NCBI GenBank assembly: GCA_905206455.1
Contig: CAJLHL010000001.1
Location: forward strand, 5,648-69,647
DNA from: an uncultured Eubacteriales bacterium
GTDB taxonomy: Bacteria > Bacillota > Clostridia > Peptostreptococcales > Anaerovoracaceae
DNA length: 64,000 nt
Direction of reading: 5' to 3'
A program made the translations under genes and the position numbers. The notes beneath the pieces are model-generated. The model was not told where the DNA came from. It saw only the letters and a list, made by a program, of their open reading frames with translations, and did not search any database. How positions within the stretch are numbered: the first letter of the stretch is position 1; each line of letters starts with the position of its first letter. Shown here one piece after another: positions 36,882 to 45,900 of the stretch.

Positions 36882-37897
36882 ATACGCTGTTTGTCACCTC
36901 AGAGGATTCTTATCTGACACTGGACGGTGAAAATGTCGTAGTGAATCGCGAAGATAAAAAGATCGGACGATTTCCGCTTCATATGCTGGAAGGCATCATT
37001 ACTTTTTCTTATAAAGGTGCGAGTCCTGCGCTTATGGGCGCTTGTGCGAAACGAAATATAAATTTCTGTCTGATGACACCAAGAGGACGTTTTTTAGCCC
37101 GGATCTGCGGGACAGGTTATGGGAATGTTCTGCTTCGGAAGGAACAGTTTCGAAGATCGGATGATGAGGAGCGCAGTTGCCTGATTGCCAGAAATTTTAT
37201 TGTGGGAAAAGTTTTTAACAGCCGTTGGTCCATTGAACGAACTGTTCGCGATCATGCGATGAGGGTGGATACAGAAAAGCTGAAAAAAGTATCCGGAAAT
37301 CTAAAGGATGCTCTGACGCAAATTCGTGGGGAGACCGACCTGTATACGCTAAGGGGATTGGAAGGAGAGACGGCAAAACTGTATTTTTCGGTATTAGATG
37401 AGCTGATTCTCAATCAAAAAGAAGATTTTTTCTTTACAGAGCGGAGCCGACGGCCACCATTGGATCGGCTCAACGCGCTTCTTTCCTTTGCGTATACTCT
37501 GTTGGCCAATGACTGCGCCGCAGCGCTGGAAAGTGTCGGTTTGGATTCTTATGTGGGGTTTCTGCACCGGGATCGGCCGGGGCGAAAATCTCTGGCTCTC
37601 GACCTTATGGAAGAACTGAGATCAGTTATGGCTGATCGTTTTGTCATTACTCTGATCAACAACCGGATGATAAAAGCAGAGCATTTTGAAGTACAGGAAA
37701 ATGGGGCGGTATTATTGACAGAAAATGGTCGAAGGATTTTTCTGACGGAGTATCAAAAAAAGAAAAAAGAAAAACTCACCCATCCATATTTGGGTGAAAA
37801 GATGGTTTGGGGTCTGATTCCTTATGTGCAGTCTCTGTTGTTATCGCGATATCTCAGAGAGGATCTGGACGAATACCCTGTATTTCTGTGGAAGTAA
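36866..37897 (+). CDS. cas1: Cas1, integrase
   Basis: A protein of 343 residues, type I-C/I-B length. It integrates new spacers at the leader end. Metal-binding residues are seen as Glu in LRGLEGETAKLYFSVLD and His plus Asp/Glu in YVGFLHRDRPGRKSLALDLMEELR (His near residue 233). AAAGGAG lies 7 nt before the ATG. With the intact cas4 and cas2, acquisition should be possible even if cas3 is broken. Confidence 0.95.
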   Translation: MRKLLNTLFVTSEDSYLTLDGENVVVNREDKKIGRFPLHMLEGIITFSYKGASPALMGACAKRNINFCLMTPRGRFLARICGTGYGNVLLRKEQFRRSDDEERSCLIARNFIVGKVFNSRWSIERTVRDHAMRVDTEKLKKVSGNLKDALTQIRGETDLYTLRGLEGETAKLYFSVLDELILNQKEDFFFTERSRRPPLDRLNALLSFAYTLLANDCAAALESVGLDSYVGFLHRDRPGRKSLALDLMEELRSVMADRFVITLINNRMIKAEHFEVQENGAVLLTENGRRIFLTEYQKKKKEKLTHPYLGEKMVWGLIPYVQSLLLSRYLREDLDEYPVFLWK

Positions 37898-37914
37898 GGA
37901 GATGGGCAGGAAAA

Positions 37915-38205
37915 ATGTTGGTTTTAATTACTTATGATGTGAATACATCGGATGTAGAAGGAAGGAAACGTCTTCGGAAAGTCGCGAAACAATGTCAGAA
38001 CTACGGACAGCGAGTGCAAAATTCTGTTTTCGAATGTCTGATAGATACAGCACAATTAAAACTGCTTCGCACCAGTCTGATTGATATTATTGATGCGGAA
38101 AAAGACAGTCTGAGATTTTATTTTCTCGGAACAAAATACCAAACAAAGATCGAGCATGTAGGTGCAAAAGAGTCCTATGAACCGGAAGGTGTTCTGATAT
38201 TGTAA
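37915..38205 (+). CDS. cas2: Cas2
   Basis: A protein of 96 residues with a ferredoxin-like fold beginning MLVLITYDVNTSDVEGRKRL (Asp8 conserved) and ending EPEGVLIL. It bridges two Cas1 dimers during spacer integration. ATG 37915 follows TAAGGAGATGGG; the longer frame from 37807 lies inside cas1. It is the last cas gene before the leader. Confidence 0.93.
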   Translation: MLVLITYDVNTSDVEGRKRLRKVAKQCQNYGQRVQNSVFECLIDTAQLKLLRTSLIDIIDAEKDSLRFYFLGTKYQTKIEHVGAKESYEPEGVLIL

Positions 38206-38403
38206 GAGGCAGTGGAGCTCTGGTGCGAAGAGTAAGCTCTCATAGAGCTTCACCATCTTTCGCACCTAAAATGATGTTAGAAATATGAAGAAAATGAGTG
38301 CAACAAAACGGACTTTGTGCTCAGTAAACAAACTTATATCAGAAAGATATATGCTTTGGGCAAAAATGTAAAGTTAAAAAAAGATAAATTTGTCATTTTT
38401 GCT
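38206..38403 (+). promoter_or_regulatory. CRISPR leader with nested inverted repeat
   Basis: An AT-rich stretch between cas2 and the first repeat, at the conserved end of the array, so it should hold the array promoter and the integration site. A nested hairpin lies right after cas2: GGTGCGAA (38222-38229) pairs with TTCGCACC (38259-38266), and inside it AAGCTCT pairs with AGAGCTT (38234-38250). Confidence 0.7.
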
Positions 38404-38842
38404 GTCGCCCTCCGTGAGGAGGGCGTGGATTGAAATGGAACCATACTGTGCTTTCGCCCGATCCAAAGCTGTCGCCCTCCGTGAGGAGGGCGTGGATTGA
38501 AATAAATGCGAATCTTTCAGATTTGAAAATCGGAAGCGTCGCCCTCCGTGAGGAGGGCGTGGATTGAAATTTACGGATGGAAGTATCAAGGAGGTAATCG
38601 GAGAAGTCGCCCTCCGTGAGGAGGGCGTGGATTGAAATAGGGGGAAGTTGGGCCTGTCGGCCCACAGGGTCCACGTCGCCCTCCGTGAGGAGGGCGTGGA
38701 TTGAAATCGGATTGATTAGATTATACAGTTTGTCCTGATTAGTCGCCCTCCGTGAGGAGGGCGTGGATTGAAATGCGCCGGGGTTGTCGTTGCCGTAACC
38801 TTCCAAAAGGTCGCCCTCCGCGAGGAGGGCGTAGATTGAAAT
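38404..38842 (+). CRISPR. Type I-C CRISPR array, 7 repeats and 6 spacers
   Basis: Seven 33-nt repeats start at 38404, 38471, 38538, 38606, 38675, 38742 and 38810. Each begins GTCGCCCTCC and ends GGATTGAAAT around an 8-bp stem (CGCCCTCC with GGAGGGCG, loop GTGA). Spacers are 34, 34, 35, 36, 34 and 35 nt. Repeats 1-6 are identical. The seventh has two changes (T to C in the loop, G to A giving GTAGATTGAAAT), which marks the old, leader-distal end. The short array and uniform repeats suggest limited or recently reset acquisition. Confidence 0.98.
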
Positions 38843-39098
38843 AATCTGACAAAACGGCAGCTTATTTGTTTTGACACAACTTATGGCGAAAAATATTGAA
38901 TAGACAAGATAAAATTGAGAACATATAGACACTTTTATAGGAATGGTAATTAAATAGTGGAGTTGGATTTGACGGTAAGGTTTCGACTAATTTTATTAGG
39001 CATTGAAATAATCATGTTATCGGTTGAAAATGCAGCAATTATGGAGATTGAATAATTATTTTCTGAATTAGTACATAATCTTAATTAATTTAAAAAAC
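38843..39098 (+). other. AT-rich spacer after the CRISPR array
   Basis: No open frame, repeat or RNA motif was found in this stretch downstream of the degenerate last repeat. Confidence 0.4.
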
Positions 39099-39127
39099 TT
39101 GATGTTTTCTCTGTATAGGGTTATAAT
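39099..39127 (+). promoter_or_regulatory. Strong promoter in a non-coding region
   Basis: TTGATG (39099-39104), exactly 17 nt, then TATAAT (39122-39127). Transcription would begin near 39134, about 467 nt before the next gene, through sequence without an open frame. Confidence 0.6.
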
Positions 39128-39133
39128 AAAAAA

Positions 39134-39600
39134 CATATATAATTGATTTTATTTAATAAACTCATTACTGACTTGAGAATCGTATGATTTGTATAGCATT
39201 TGGGCGTTTATGTTGATCCGATGTTTTCAGTTTTATTTGAAATAGTGTAGAATCTAATGATAGTTTCAGAGATCGTTTCCGTGCAAAGAGTACGGATCTT
39301 TAGAACGGTATCTAAAAGTATGTATCCTGACCTGTTCCGCCCGTTAATTTTACAGTGAGAATTCCAAATTATTTATCTGCGGCATATAAACTAAGAAAAA
39401 AATCATAAAATCTCCTTCATCTCCTCAAATTTCTTTTATCCTCCACTCATCTTTATCGTCTAAATTAGACAGTAGTTCGGGAGGGGGTCCGGGGTGAAAT
39501 TGTAACATCGTGTCAGAATATCACGAACGATTTCACCTTGCGGAATTCCGGACGATGTAGAAAGATAGAATGGGTAGTGGAGAAAGGATTTGATTTTAAT
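39134..39600 (+). other. Long leader or candidate non-coding RNA upstream of the alarmone synthetase
   Basis: This stretch has no gene. A two-part hairpin near its end (GGTGAAAT 39493-39500 with ATTTCACC 39530-39537, inner TCGTG with CACGA) could be an operator or RNA structure. No T-run terminator is evident, so transcripts may continue into the gene at 39601. Confidence 0.4.
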
Positions 39601-40242
39601 ATGACATATGAAGAATTTTACGGGGCTGATTACCGAAGGCTGAAGGCTGCGGAGGCCCATCTGACACAGAGTATTTTAAAATATCAGTGTTTTTTAGAGG
39701 AGCAGAATGACTATCCTGTGATCGAGTTCTGCAGATCCAGAATTAAATCGCCGGAGAGCATGGCGGCGAAATTGAGGAAACGGGGATTTCCGGTGACTCC
39801 GGAAGCGGCGCTGACAAAAGTCAACGACGCGCTGGGAGTACAGATTGTGTGCGCTTTTTTCGATGATATCTATCGAACAGCGTCCTGGCTGAGGCATCAT
39901 CCGGATTTTCACGTGCTGCAGATAAAAGACTATATCGCACATCCGAAGAGTAGCGGCTACCGCAGCTATCATGTGATTTTGGAAATTCTCAGCGGAGAAG
40001 GAAAGGGAATGAAAGCAGAAGTGCAGATCCGGACAGTAGCTTTGGATTTCTGGGCGGATCTGGAACATCAGCTGCAGTATAAAAGGCAGAACGGCGCCGG
40101 TAAACCGCCGGCAGCGGCTTTGAAACAGTGCGCGGAAGATCTGATTTCAGCAGATCTGTCGGTACAGTCGATACGAAACCGGATTATCAGAGATTTTAAA
40201 ACCGGACCGCGGGGGCGCGCTGTGTATCCGTCAATGCGATAA
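39601..40242 (+). CDS. Small alarmone synthetase (RelA/SpoT synthetase domain only)
   Basis: A protein of 213 residues that makes (p)ppGpp from ATP and GDP/GTP. The synthetase core is visible: SRIKSPESMAAKLRKRG (about 46-62, ATP site), NDALGVQIVCAFFDDIY (75-91), KDYIAHPKSSGYRSYH (109-124) and EVQIRTVALDFWADLEHQLQYK (140-161). No HD hydrolase, TGS or ACT domains are present, so it is a stand-alone synthetase of the RelQ/RelP kind. AGAAAGGA lies about 12 nt before the ATG. It has its own terminator. Confidence 0.88.
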   Translation: MTYEEFYGADYRRLKAAEAHLTQSILKYQCFLEEQNDYPVIEFCRSRIKSPESMAAKLRKRGFPVTPEAALTKVNDALGVQIVCAFFDDIYRTASWLRHHPDFHVLQIKDYIAHPKSSGYRSYHVILEILSGEGKGMKAEVQIRTVALDFWADLEHQLQYKRQNGAGKPPAAALKQCAEDLISADLSVQSIRNRIIRDFKTGPRGRAVYPSMR

Positions 40243-40253
40243 AAAATTTTTAG

Positions 40254-40294
40254 AAAGGCAGATTTCTCCGGAGACGGTGAGTCTGCCTTTTTCG
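40254..40294 (+). terminator. Terminator of the alarmone synthetase gene
   Basis: AAAGGCAGA (40254-40262) pairs with TCTGCCTTT (40282-40290) and is followed by further T. The loop holds a smaller TCTCCGGAGA palindrome. Confidence 0.8.
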
Positions 40295-40379
40295 GCGTTT
40301 TTCTTCTTAACGGTTTGCGTATATTGTTGCAAATGCACTTTACAGATGAGAGCGGATCATATATTATATTTTAAGAAAA

Positions 40380-40417
40380 ACACTATATATAGTTGGTGCA
40401 TGGAATATATATAACAA
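40380..40417 (+). promoter_or_regulatory. NrdR-box-like operator upstream of nrdD
   Basis: ACACTATATATAGTTG (40380-40395) is close to the NrdR consensus ACACTATATATAGTGT. A second, weaker copy (GGAATATATATAACAA, 40402-40417) follows about two helical turns downstream. NrdR represses ribonucleotide reductase genes when dATP is high. The rest of the 312-bp region shows no gene. Confidence 0.65.
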
Positions 40418-40554
40418 TATACCGAGGTGCCGCCCTTTTACAGGGATGCGGCGCTGCGGAAAATTCTAAACGAATATCGCAGCGGCTTTTTCCCGGGGAG
40501 CAGAGGGCGATATTGTTACAGGGTAAGAAAGTTTAAGAAGGGAAGCGGAAAAAG

Positions 40555-42894
40555 ATGGGTCAGATCAGACAGATAATTAAGAGAGACGGACGTCATGTCC
40601 CGTTTGATCAAACGAAGATTACGAATGCGATTTACGCGGCGGCTACCGTACTTGGAGGTCAGGACAGAAGCACGGCGGAGCAGCTTTCAGCGGATATCGT
40701 GGCTTATCTGACAGATGAGCAGCAGATTGCGGAACCTACCGTGGAACAAGTGCAGGATGCGGTGGAAAAGATTCTCATCGAAAAAGGTCACGCCCGTACG
40801 GCGAAAGAATATATTCTCTACCGCGCGGAGCGGACCCGCATCCGAAATATGAATACGAAACTGATGAAAATTTACGAGGATCTCACTTTCCGCGATGCGG
40901 CAGAGAACGATATCAAGCGCGAAAATGCCAATATCGACGGGGATACGGCCATGGGGACTATGCTGAAGTACGGATCGGAAGGGGCGAAGCAGTTCTATGA
41001 GATGTACGTTCTCGATCCGAAGCATGCGGAGGCGCATATCACTGGAGACATTCACATCCACGATCTGGATTTTCTCACGCTGACGACGACCTGCTGCCAG
41101 ATCGACCTGAAAAAACTGTTTGAGGGCGGATTTTCCACCGGGCACGGGTTCATCAGGGAACCGAAGCATATTCAGACCTATTCGGCGCTGGCCTGCATTG
41201 CCATTCAGAGTAATCAGAACGATCAGCACGGCGGGCAGAGTATTCCCGATTTCGATTACGCTATGGCGCCGGGAGTGCGCAAGACGTACCGCAGTCTCTA
41301 TATTCAGAATCTGGGAAAGATGATCAATCTCTTAAAGGACATCGAAGACGGAGAAGAGATCGCCGGCTCTGTTTTGAAACAGATCGAAAAGGAGAAGGGG
41401 GCAGTTCCTTCCATGGCCGACGAATCGGATTACATCGCTGTGGAAAGGGAATATCTCAAGGAATATCTGAAAGAGGACGAGATCGAAAAAGTCCAGCGCT
41501 ATGCGAAAAAATATGCGGATAAGGAGATCGAGAGATCGACGTATCAGGCGATGGAGGCGTTGGTTCATAACCTGAATACCATGCATTCAAGAGCGGGAGC
41601 GCAGATTCCTTTTTCTTCTATTAATTACGGTACAGATACTTCTCCGGAAGGCCGTCTTGTGATGGAATGTGTGCTGAAGGCTACGGAGGCCGGGCTGGGC
41701 GGTGGAGAGACACCGATCTTCCCGATTCATATTTTTAAAGTAAAAGAGGGAGTCAATTACAATCCGGAAGATCCGAATTACGATCTGTTCCGTCTCGCCT
41801 GCAGGGTTTCGGCGAAGCGTCTTTTCCCGAATTTTTCCTTTATAGACGCTCCGTTTAATCTGCAGTATTACGATCCGAAAGACCATAATACAGAAGTGGC
41901 GTACATGGGCTGCAGAACCCGGGTCGTGGCCAATAATTACGATCCAGGACGTCAGACGACGTCGGGAAGAGGAAATCTCAGTTTCACTTCTGTAAATCTG
42001 CCGAGAATCGCTATCAAAGCCAAGGGAGATCTGGATATTTTCTTTGAGGATCTTGACCGTAAAATCTCTCTCGTCGTCGATCAGCTGTTAGATCGATTTA
42101 AGATTCAGGCGGCCAAAAAGGTAAAGAATTATCCGTTTCTGATGGGTCAGGGGATCTGGCTGGATTCTGAGAAACTGGGGCCGAACGACGAGGTGGGGGA
42201 AGTGCTGAAACACGGTACGCTGACGATCGGCTTTATCGGTCTGGCCGAATGTCTGAAAGCTCTGATCGGAACGCATCACGGGGAATCCGAGGAAGCACAG
42301 AATCTGGGACTGGATATCATCGGATATATGAGAAAGCGGGTAGACGACGCCTGTAAGAAAACAGGACTGAATTTCTCTCTGATCGCTACGCCTGCCGAGG
42401 GGCTTTCCGGTCGTTTTGTAAAAATCGACCGGGAAAAATACGGTGAAATACCGGGAGTTACAGATCGGGAATATTATACCAATTCTTTTCATATTCCTGT
42501 GTATTATAACATCAGCGCATTCGATAAAATCAAGCTGGAAGCGCCGTATCACGCGCTGACCAACGGCGGCCATATTTCATACATCGAACTGGACGGAGAT
42601 CCGCTGAAAAATCTGGATGCATTCGAAGCTGTGGTGCGGTGTATGAAGGAAAGCGGCATCGGTTACGGTTCCATCAATCATCCGGTGGACCGCGATCCTG
42701 TCTGCGGTTTTACAGGAATCATCGACAACGAGTGCCCGCACTGCCATCGGACCGAAGAAGACGGTCAGGGCGATTTCGAGAGAATCCGCCGCATCACCGG
42801 GTATCTGGTGGGTACGGTAGACCGCTTCAATAACGCGAAGCGTGCAGAAGTGGAAGATCGTGTGAAACACTCTGTCATGCGTTCTCAGAATTAG
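40555..42894 (+). CDS. nrdD: Anaerobic ribonucleoside-triphosphate reductase (class III)
   Basis: A protein of 779 residues that reduces NTPs to dNTPs with a glycyl radical. An N-terminal ATP-cone (about 1-95, IKRDGRHVPFDQTKITNAI) senses ATP/dATP. The catalytic barrel follows. Near the C-terminus lie a zinc-site region (DPVCGFTGIIDNECPHCHR, about 714-732) and the glycyl-radical loop region RRITGYLVGTVDRFNNAK. Only three cysteines are seen at the zinc site; the fourth position reads Asp. The activase nrdG lies 6.4 kb downstream rather than adjacent. AAGGGAAG precedes the ATG. Confidence 0.95.
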   Translation: MGQIRQIIKRDGRHVPFDQTKITNAIYAAATVLGGQDRSTAEQLSADIVAYLTDEQQIAEPTVEQVQDAVEKILIEKGHARTAKEYILYRAERTRIRNMNTKLMKIYEDLTFRDAAENDIKRENANIDGDTAMGTMLKYGSEGAKQFYEMYVLDPKHAEAHITGDIHIHDLDFLTLTTTCCQIDLKKLFEGGFSTGHGFIREPKHIQTYSALACIAIQSNQNDQHGGQSIPDFDYAMAPGVRKTYRSLYIQNLGKMINLLKDIEDGEEIAGSVLKQIEKEKGAVPSMADESDYIAVEREYLKEYLKEDEIEKVQRYAKKYADKEIERSTYQAMEALVHNLNTMHSRAGAQIPFSSINYGTDTSPEGRLVMECVLKATEAGLGGGETPIFPIHIFKVKEGVNYNPEDPNYDLFRLACRVSAKRLFPNFSFIDAPFNLQYYDPKDHNTEVAYMGCRTRVVANNYDPGRQTTSGRGNLSFTSVNLPRIAIKAKGDLDIFFEDLDRKISLVVDQLLDRFKIQAAKKVKNYPFLMGQGIWLDSEKLGPNDEVGEVLKHGTLTIGFIGLAECLKALIGTHHGESEEAQNLGLDIIGYMRKRVDDACKKTGLNFSLIATPAEGLSGRFVKIDREKYGEIPGVTDREYYTNSFHIPVYYNISAFDKIKLEAPYHALTNGGHISYIELDGDPLKNLDAFEAVVRCMKESGIGYGSINHPVDRDPVCGFTGIIDNECPHCHRTEEDGQGDFERIRRITGYLVGTVDRFNNAKRAEVEDRVKHSVMRSQN

Positions 42895-43327
42895 ATTTAT
42901 GTGACTGGGCTGACGCTGTCGGGAGAGGATGTCAGCAAACTGACGGAAAATGATACGTCGGCAGCGGAGAAACAGAAAGAGAAAATAGGATTCAGCGTCG
43001 GGATTCTCCTGCGCTGTAGCGAACCCTCCGCGGTTTCTGAAAGAGCAGATAGATCTCCATTGCCCCGATTGGAGACGCGGAGGAAGAAGACGGGCGTCGC
43101 TTATTTGAAAAGCGCCGCCCGTCTTTGCGTGTGTGGACATATCTGTATTCTGCGGCGAAAGAACCGGAGGGATGCGGAAAAGTGACAGGGGATTGCCTTA
43201 TTGCCGGAAGAAAAAACGAAGACGAAGCTGCATCCGGATATGATAAGATAAAAGAAAAACGGCGGGAACAGTCACGGAAAAGCCGGTGTTTTTTCCATAA
43301 AAAAAGGTGGCAGAAAGGCGGAAGAAA
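42895..43327 (+). other. Intergenic region with the likely nrdD terminator
   Basis: AAGACGGGCG (43087-43096) pairs with CGCCCGTCTT (43116-43125) in a stable hairpin with a short T run. Open frames in this stretch have no homologous look or ribosome site, so I call no gene. Confidence 0.5.
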
Positions 43328-44290
43328 ATGAAGGTCAGAAAAATTTACGCGGTGTATTTTAGTGCGACGGGAACGACGGAGAAAACGGTGTGTCGCGCGT
43401 CGCAGGCGGCGGTTCGGACCGTTTTTTCGCCGTCTGGGGATTTTGACAGGAACGAAGCATACAAAAAAGCCGCCGACACGGAAAGACCGTGCCCGTGTTC
43501 ACAGAAGACAACCGGCGGAGTTCAGAATGGGAAAAATAGTTTCGAAAACTCGCCTGCAGCGCCGGTAAAAATCTGTTTTAACTCTCCGGATTTTCGGCGG
43601 AGAAATCTGTCTTTCAAACGGGGAGATCTCGTTTTTTTCGGCGTTCCTGTCTATGCGGGCAGGGTGCCCAACCTTCTGTTGCCGTATCTCAGAGAATTCA
43701 TCAGCGGAGGCGGAGCCGCCGCTGTACCCATCGTATCGTACGGGAATCGAAATTTTGACGATGCACTGAAAGAACTGGCGCAGCTTTTAGAGAGAGCCGG
43801 CTTTTTTACAGCGGCGGGAGGCGCTTTTGTCGGAGAACATGCCTTTTCGGAAATTCTGGGAGCGGGCCGGCCGGATGCGGAGGATCTGGATCTGGCCGAC
43901 CGGCTGGGGATTGCCGCTGTGAAAAAGGTCTCATCGGAAAACTGGCCGCGGCAGCCTCATGTCCCTGTGAAAGTACCGGGAGAGGAACCTCTCCGTCCGT
44001 ATTATGTGCCGAGAGACCGGAGGGGAAATCATATAAATATCCTGAAAGTAAAGCCGAAGACGGATCGGAACCGGTGTACCGGCTGCGGACTGTGCGCGTC
44101 GCTCTGTCCGCTGAGTTCCATCGATTCGGGGGAACCTTCTCTTATAACAGGGATCTGCATGAAATGCGGCGCCTGTATTAAAAAGTGCCCGAAACGGGCG
44201 AAATTTATCGACGATCCCGGATACCTCTATCATAGAACAGAGTTGGAAGAAGTCTATGCGAGAAGAAGCGGCAGCCGGATTTATATTTAA
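43328..44290 (+). CDS. EFR1 family ferrodoxin (flavodoxin-like domain plus two 4Fe-4S clusters)
   Basis: A protein of 320 residues. The N-terminus IYAVYFSATGTTEKTV is an FMN phosphate loop. The flavodoxin fold continues with GDLVFFGVPVYAGRVPNLLLPYL and IVSYGNRNFDDALKEL. The C-terminal part has two ferredoxin motifs, CTGCGLCASLCP and CMKCGACIKKCP. A hydrophilic stretch of about 55 residues interrupts the flavodoxin domain after strand 1. Such fusions carry low-potential electrons in anaerobes; partners are unknown. The start ATG 43328 is preferred over 43307 because of GGCGGAAGA upstream. It converges with a MATE gene. Confidence 0.88.
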   Translation: MKVRKIYAVYFSATGTTEKTVCRASQAAVRTVFSPSGDFDRNEAYKKAADTERPCPCSQKTTGGVQNGKNSFENSPAAPVKICFNSPDFRRRNLSFKRGDLVFFGVPVYAGRVPNLLLPYLREFISGGGAAAVPIVSYGNRNFDDALKELAQLLERAGFFTAAGGAFVGEHAFSEILGAGRPDAEDLDLADRLGIAAVKKVSSENWPRQPHVPVKVPGEEPLRPYYVPRDRRGNHINILKVKPKTDRNRCTGCGLCASLCPLSSIDSGEPSLITGICMKCGACIKKCPKRAKFIDDPGYLYHRTELEEVYARRSGSRIYI

Positions 44291-44340
44291 ATCTTCGGCA
44301 GCTTCCAACCGGGAAGAGTCTCCGACAGCGTTGCTCTGTT

Positions 44341-45684
44341 TTATGGTGCAGAAGCGTTTTTTTTCTTCCGGAAGCGCAGATAATAGAGAAGCCCTGCCAG
44401 ATCTGCGAGAAACCAGCCGATAGGGACAGAAGCCCAGATGCCTGTGACACCGACAGACGGCACCGCTGACAGAGTGTAGGCGAGAACGACTCTCGTGCCC
44501 AGTGAGATGACAGTCAGGATCAGCGACATGGAGGGCTTTTCCACAGCGCGGTAAAAACCGTACCACAGGAAAAGAATTCCGATGAGCAGATAGAATGCCC
44601 CTTCGATGCGAAGATAAGAGACGCCGGCGGCGATAATTTCAGTCTCTGTCTGCTGAACAAAGAGTCCCATCAGAGGTGCGGCAAAGAGGAATACCAGGGC
44701 GCTGACCAGCAGGCTGAAGAGCGCGGTGACCGTAACCGCGCTGCGGATACCTTTTCTGATCCGGTCCTCTTTTTTCGCTCCGTAATTCTGAGCGGCAAAT
44801 GTGGAGAAGGCGTTGCCGAAATCCTGCACCGGCATATAGGCGAAGGAATCGATTTTTACCGCGGCGGCGAAAGCCGCCATGACGACGGGACCGAAACTGT
44901 TGACGATTCCCTGAACCATCAGAATGCCGAGGTTCATCACAGACTGCTGCAGGCAGGTGAGTACGGAGAAACCGGAGATCTCAGCGGCTACGGACCGCTG
45001 CCATCTCATCTGTTTTCGGGAAGGCATGAGCTCCGGAAAACGTTTCAGAGCGTAGACTGCGATACCAGCAGCCGAGACGATCTGTGCCAGTACAGTAGCT
45101 GCCGCCGCTCCTCTGACGCCGAAAGGCAGAAAGACGACAAAGAGGATATCCAGCACCACGTTCAGAATCGATGAGACCGCCAGAAAGATCAGCGGCGATG
45201 CGGAATTGCCGATGGAACGCAGCAGCGCTGTGAAAAAATTGTATACGAAAACGGCAGGGATTCCCAGAAAAATGATTTTCAGATACTGACGCATGGGCGG
45301 CAATACCTCCGGAGGGACGTTCAGCAGATTCATGATGCAGTCGGTGCCCAGAAAGGCGAGAATTGTCAGCAGAAGCGTCAGCGCGGAAATCAGTGTAAAA
45401 GAGTGAAAGATACCTGACTTGAGTTTGTCACTGTCCTTCGCGCCGAAACTGATGGAAAAACTGACGCCGCTGCCCATACACAGGCCGATGAGCACAGAGG
45501 TGAGAAAGACCATCAGCGTGTAGGCGGAACCTACTGCCGCCAGCGCGTCGCGTCCCAGTACCCGTCCGACGATCAGCGTGTCTGCTATATTATAAAATTG
45601 CTGCAGCAGATTGCCCGCCGTCATCGGCAGAGCGAAAAGCAGCAGCGAAGATGTGATTTTTCCCTGTGTGAGATCTCGTTTCAT
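44341..45684 (-). CDS. MATE family efflux transporter
   Basis: A protein of 447 residues with twelve predicted membrane segments. MATE features are LTQGKITSSLLLFALPMTAGNLLQQFYNIADTLIVGRVLG at the N-terminus and the second-half repeat around AEISGFSVLTCLQQSVMNLGILMVQGIVNSFG. These proteins export drugs or metabolites against Na+ or H+. It is a single gene convergent with the EFR1 gene. The substrate is unknown. Confidence 0.9.
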   Translation of the reverse strand: MKRDLTQGKITSSLLLFALPMTAGNLLQQFYNIADTLIVGRVLGRDALAAVGSAYTLMVFLTSVLIGLCMGSGVSFSISFGAKDSDKLKSGIFHSFTLISALTLLLTILAFLGTDCIMNLLNVPPEVLPPMRQYLKIIFLGIPAVFVYNFFTALLRSIGNSASPLIFLAVSSILNVVLDILFVVFLPFGVRGAAAATVLAQIVSAAGIAVYALKRFPELMPSRKQMRWQRSVAAEISGFSVLTCLQQSVMNLGILMVQGIVNSFGPVVMAAFAAAVKIDSFAYMPVQDFGNAFSTFAAQNYGAKKEDRIRKGIRSAVTVTALFSLLVSALVFLFAAPLMGLFVQQTETEIIAAGVSYLRIEGAFYLLIGILFLWYGFYRAVEKPSMSLILTVISLGTRVVLAYTLSAVPSVGVTGIWASVPIGWFLADLAGLLYYLRFRKKKNASAP

Positions 45685-45836
45685 ACCTTATATACCCCAG
45701 ATTTCCGGATGGATGATTTTTCTGTCTGCAATAAATCATAGCAATGCGGTTTTCTAAGATCTTATCATATCTCATCTGTCGAGAATTCGCAATGTGTCGC
45801 GGGATTTGCGTTTTATTGTCTCTTATTCTCAGGGAA

Positions 45837-45900
45837 AATTCTGTTAAATTTATAGAAATGATGCAAATGCAACAGAATTTTAGACGAAAAGATATATAAT
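45837..45900 (+). promoter_or_regulatory. Candidate regulated promoter of the flavodiiron gene
   Basis: TATAAT (45895-45900) has only a weak -35. An inverted repeat AATTCTGTT / AACAGAATT (45837-45845 and 45871-45879) overlaps that -35 position, as an activator or repressor site might. Confidence 0.45.

Noticed and set aside
38393..38932. A 179-codon minus-strand frame across the CRISPR array
   Set aside because: It is produced by the 33-nt repeats translated in phase with the spacers; it has no ribosome site and no protein-like composition outside the repeat pattern.
42901..43185. A 94-codon frame right after nrdD
   Set aside because: It covers the nrdD terminator hairpin and has no ribosome site or family likeness.
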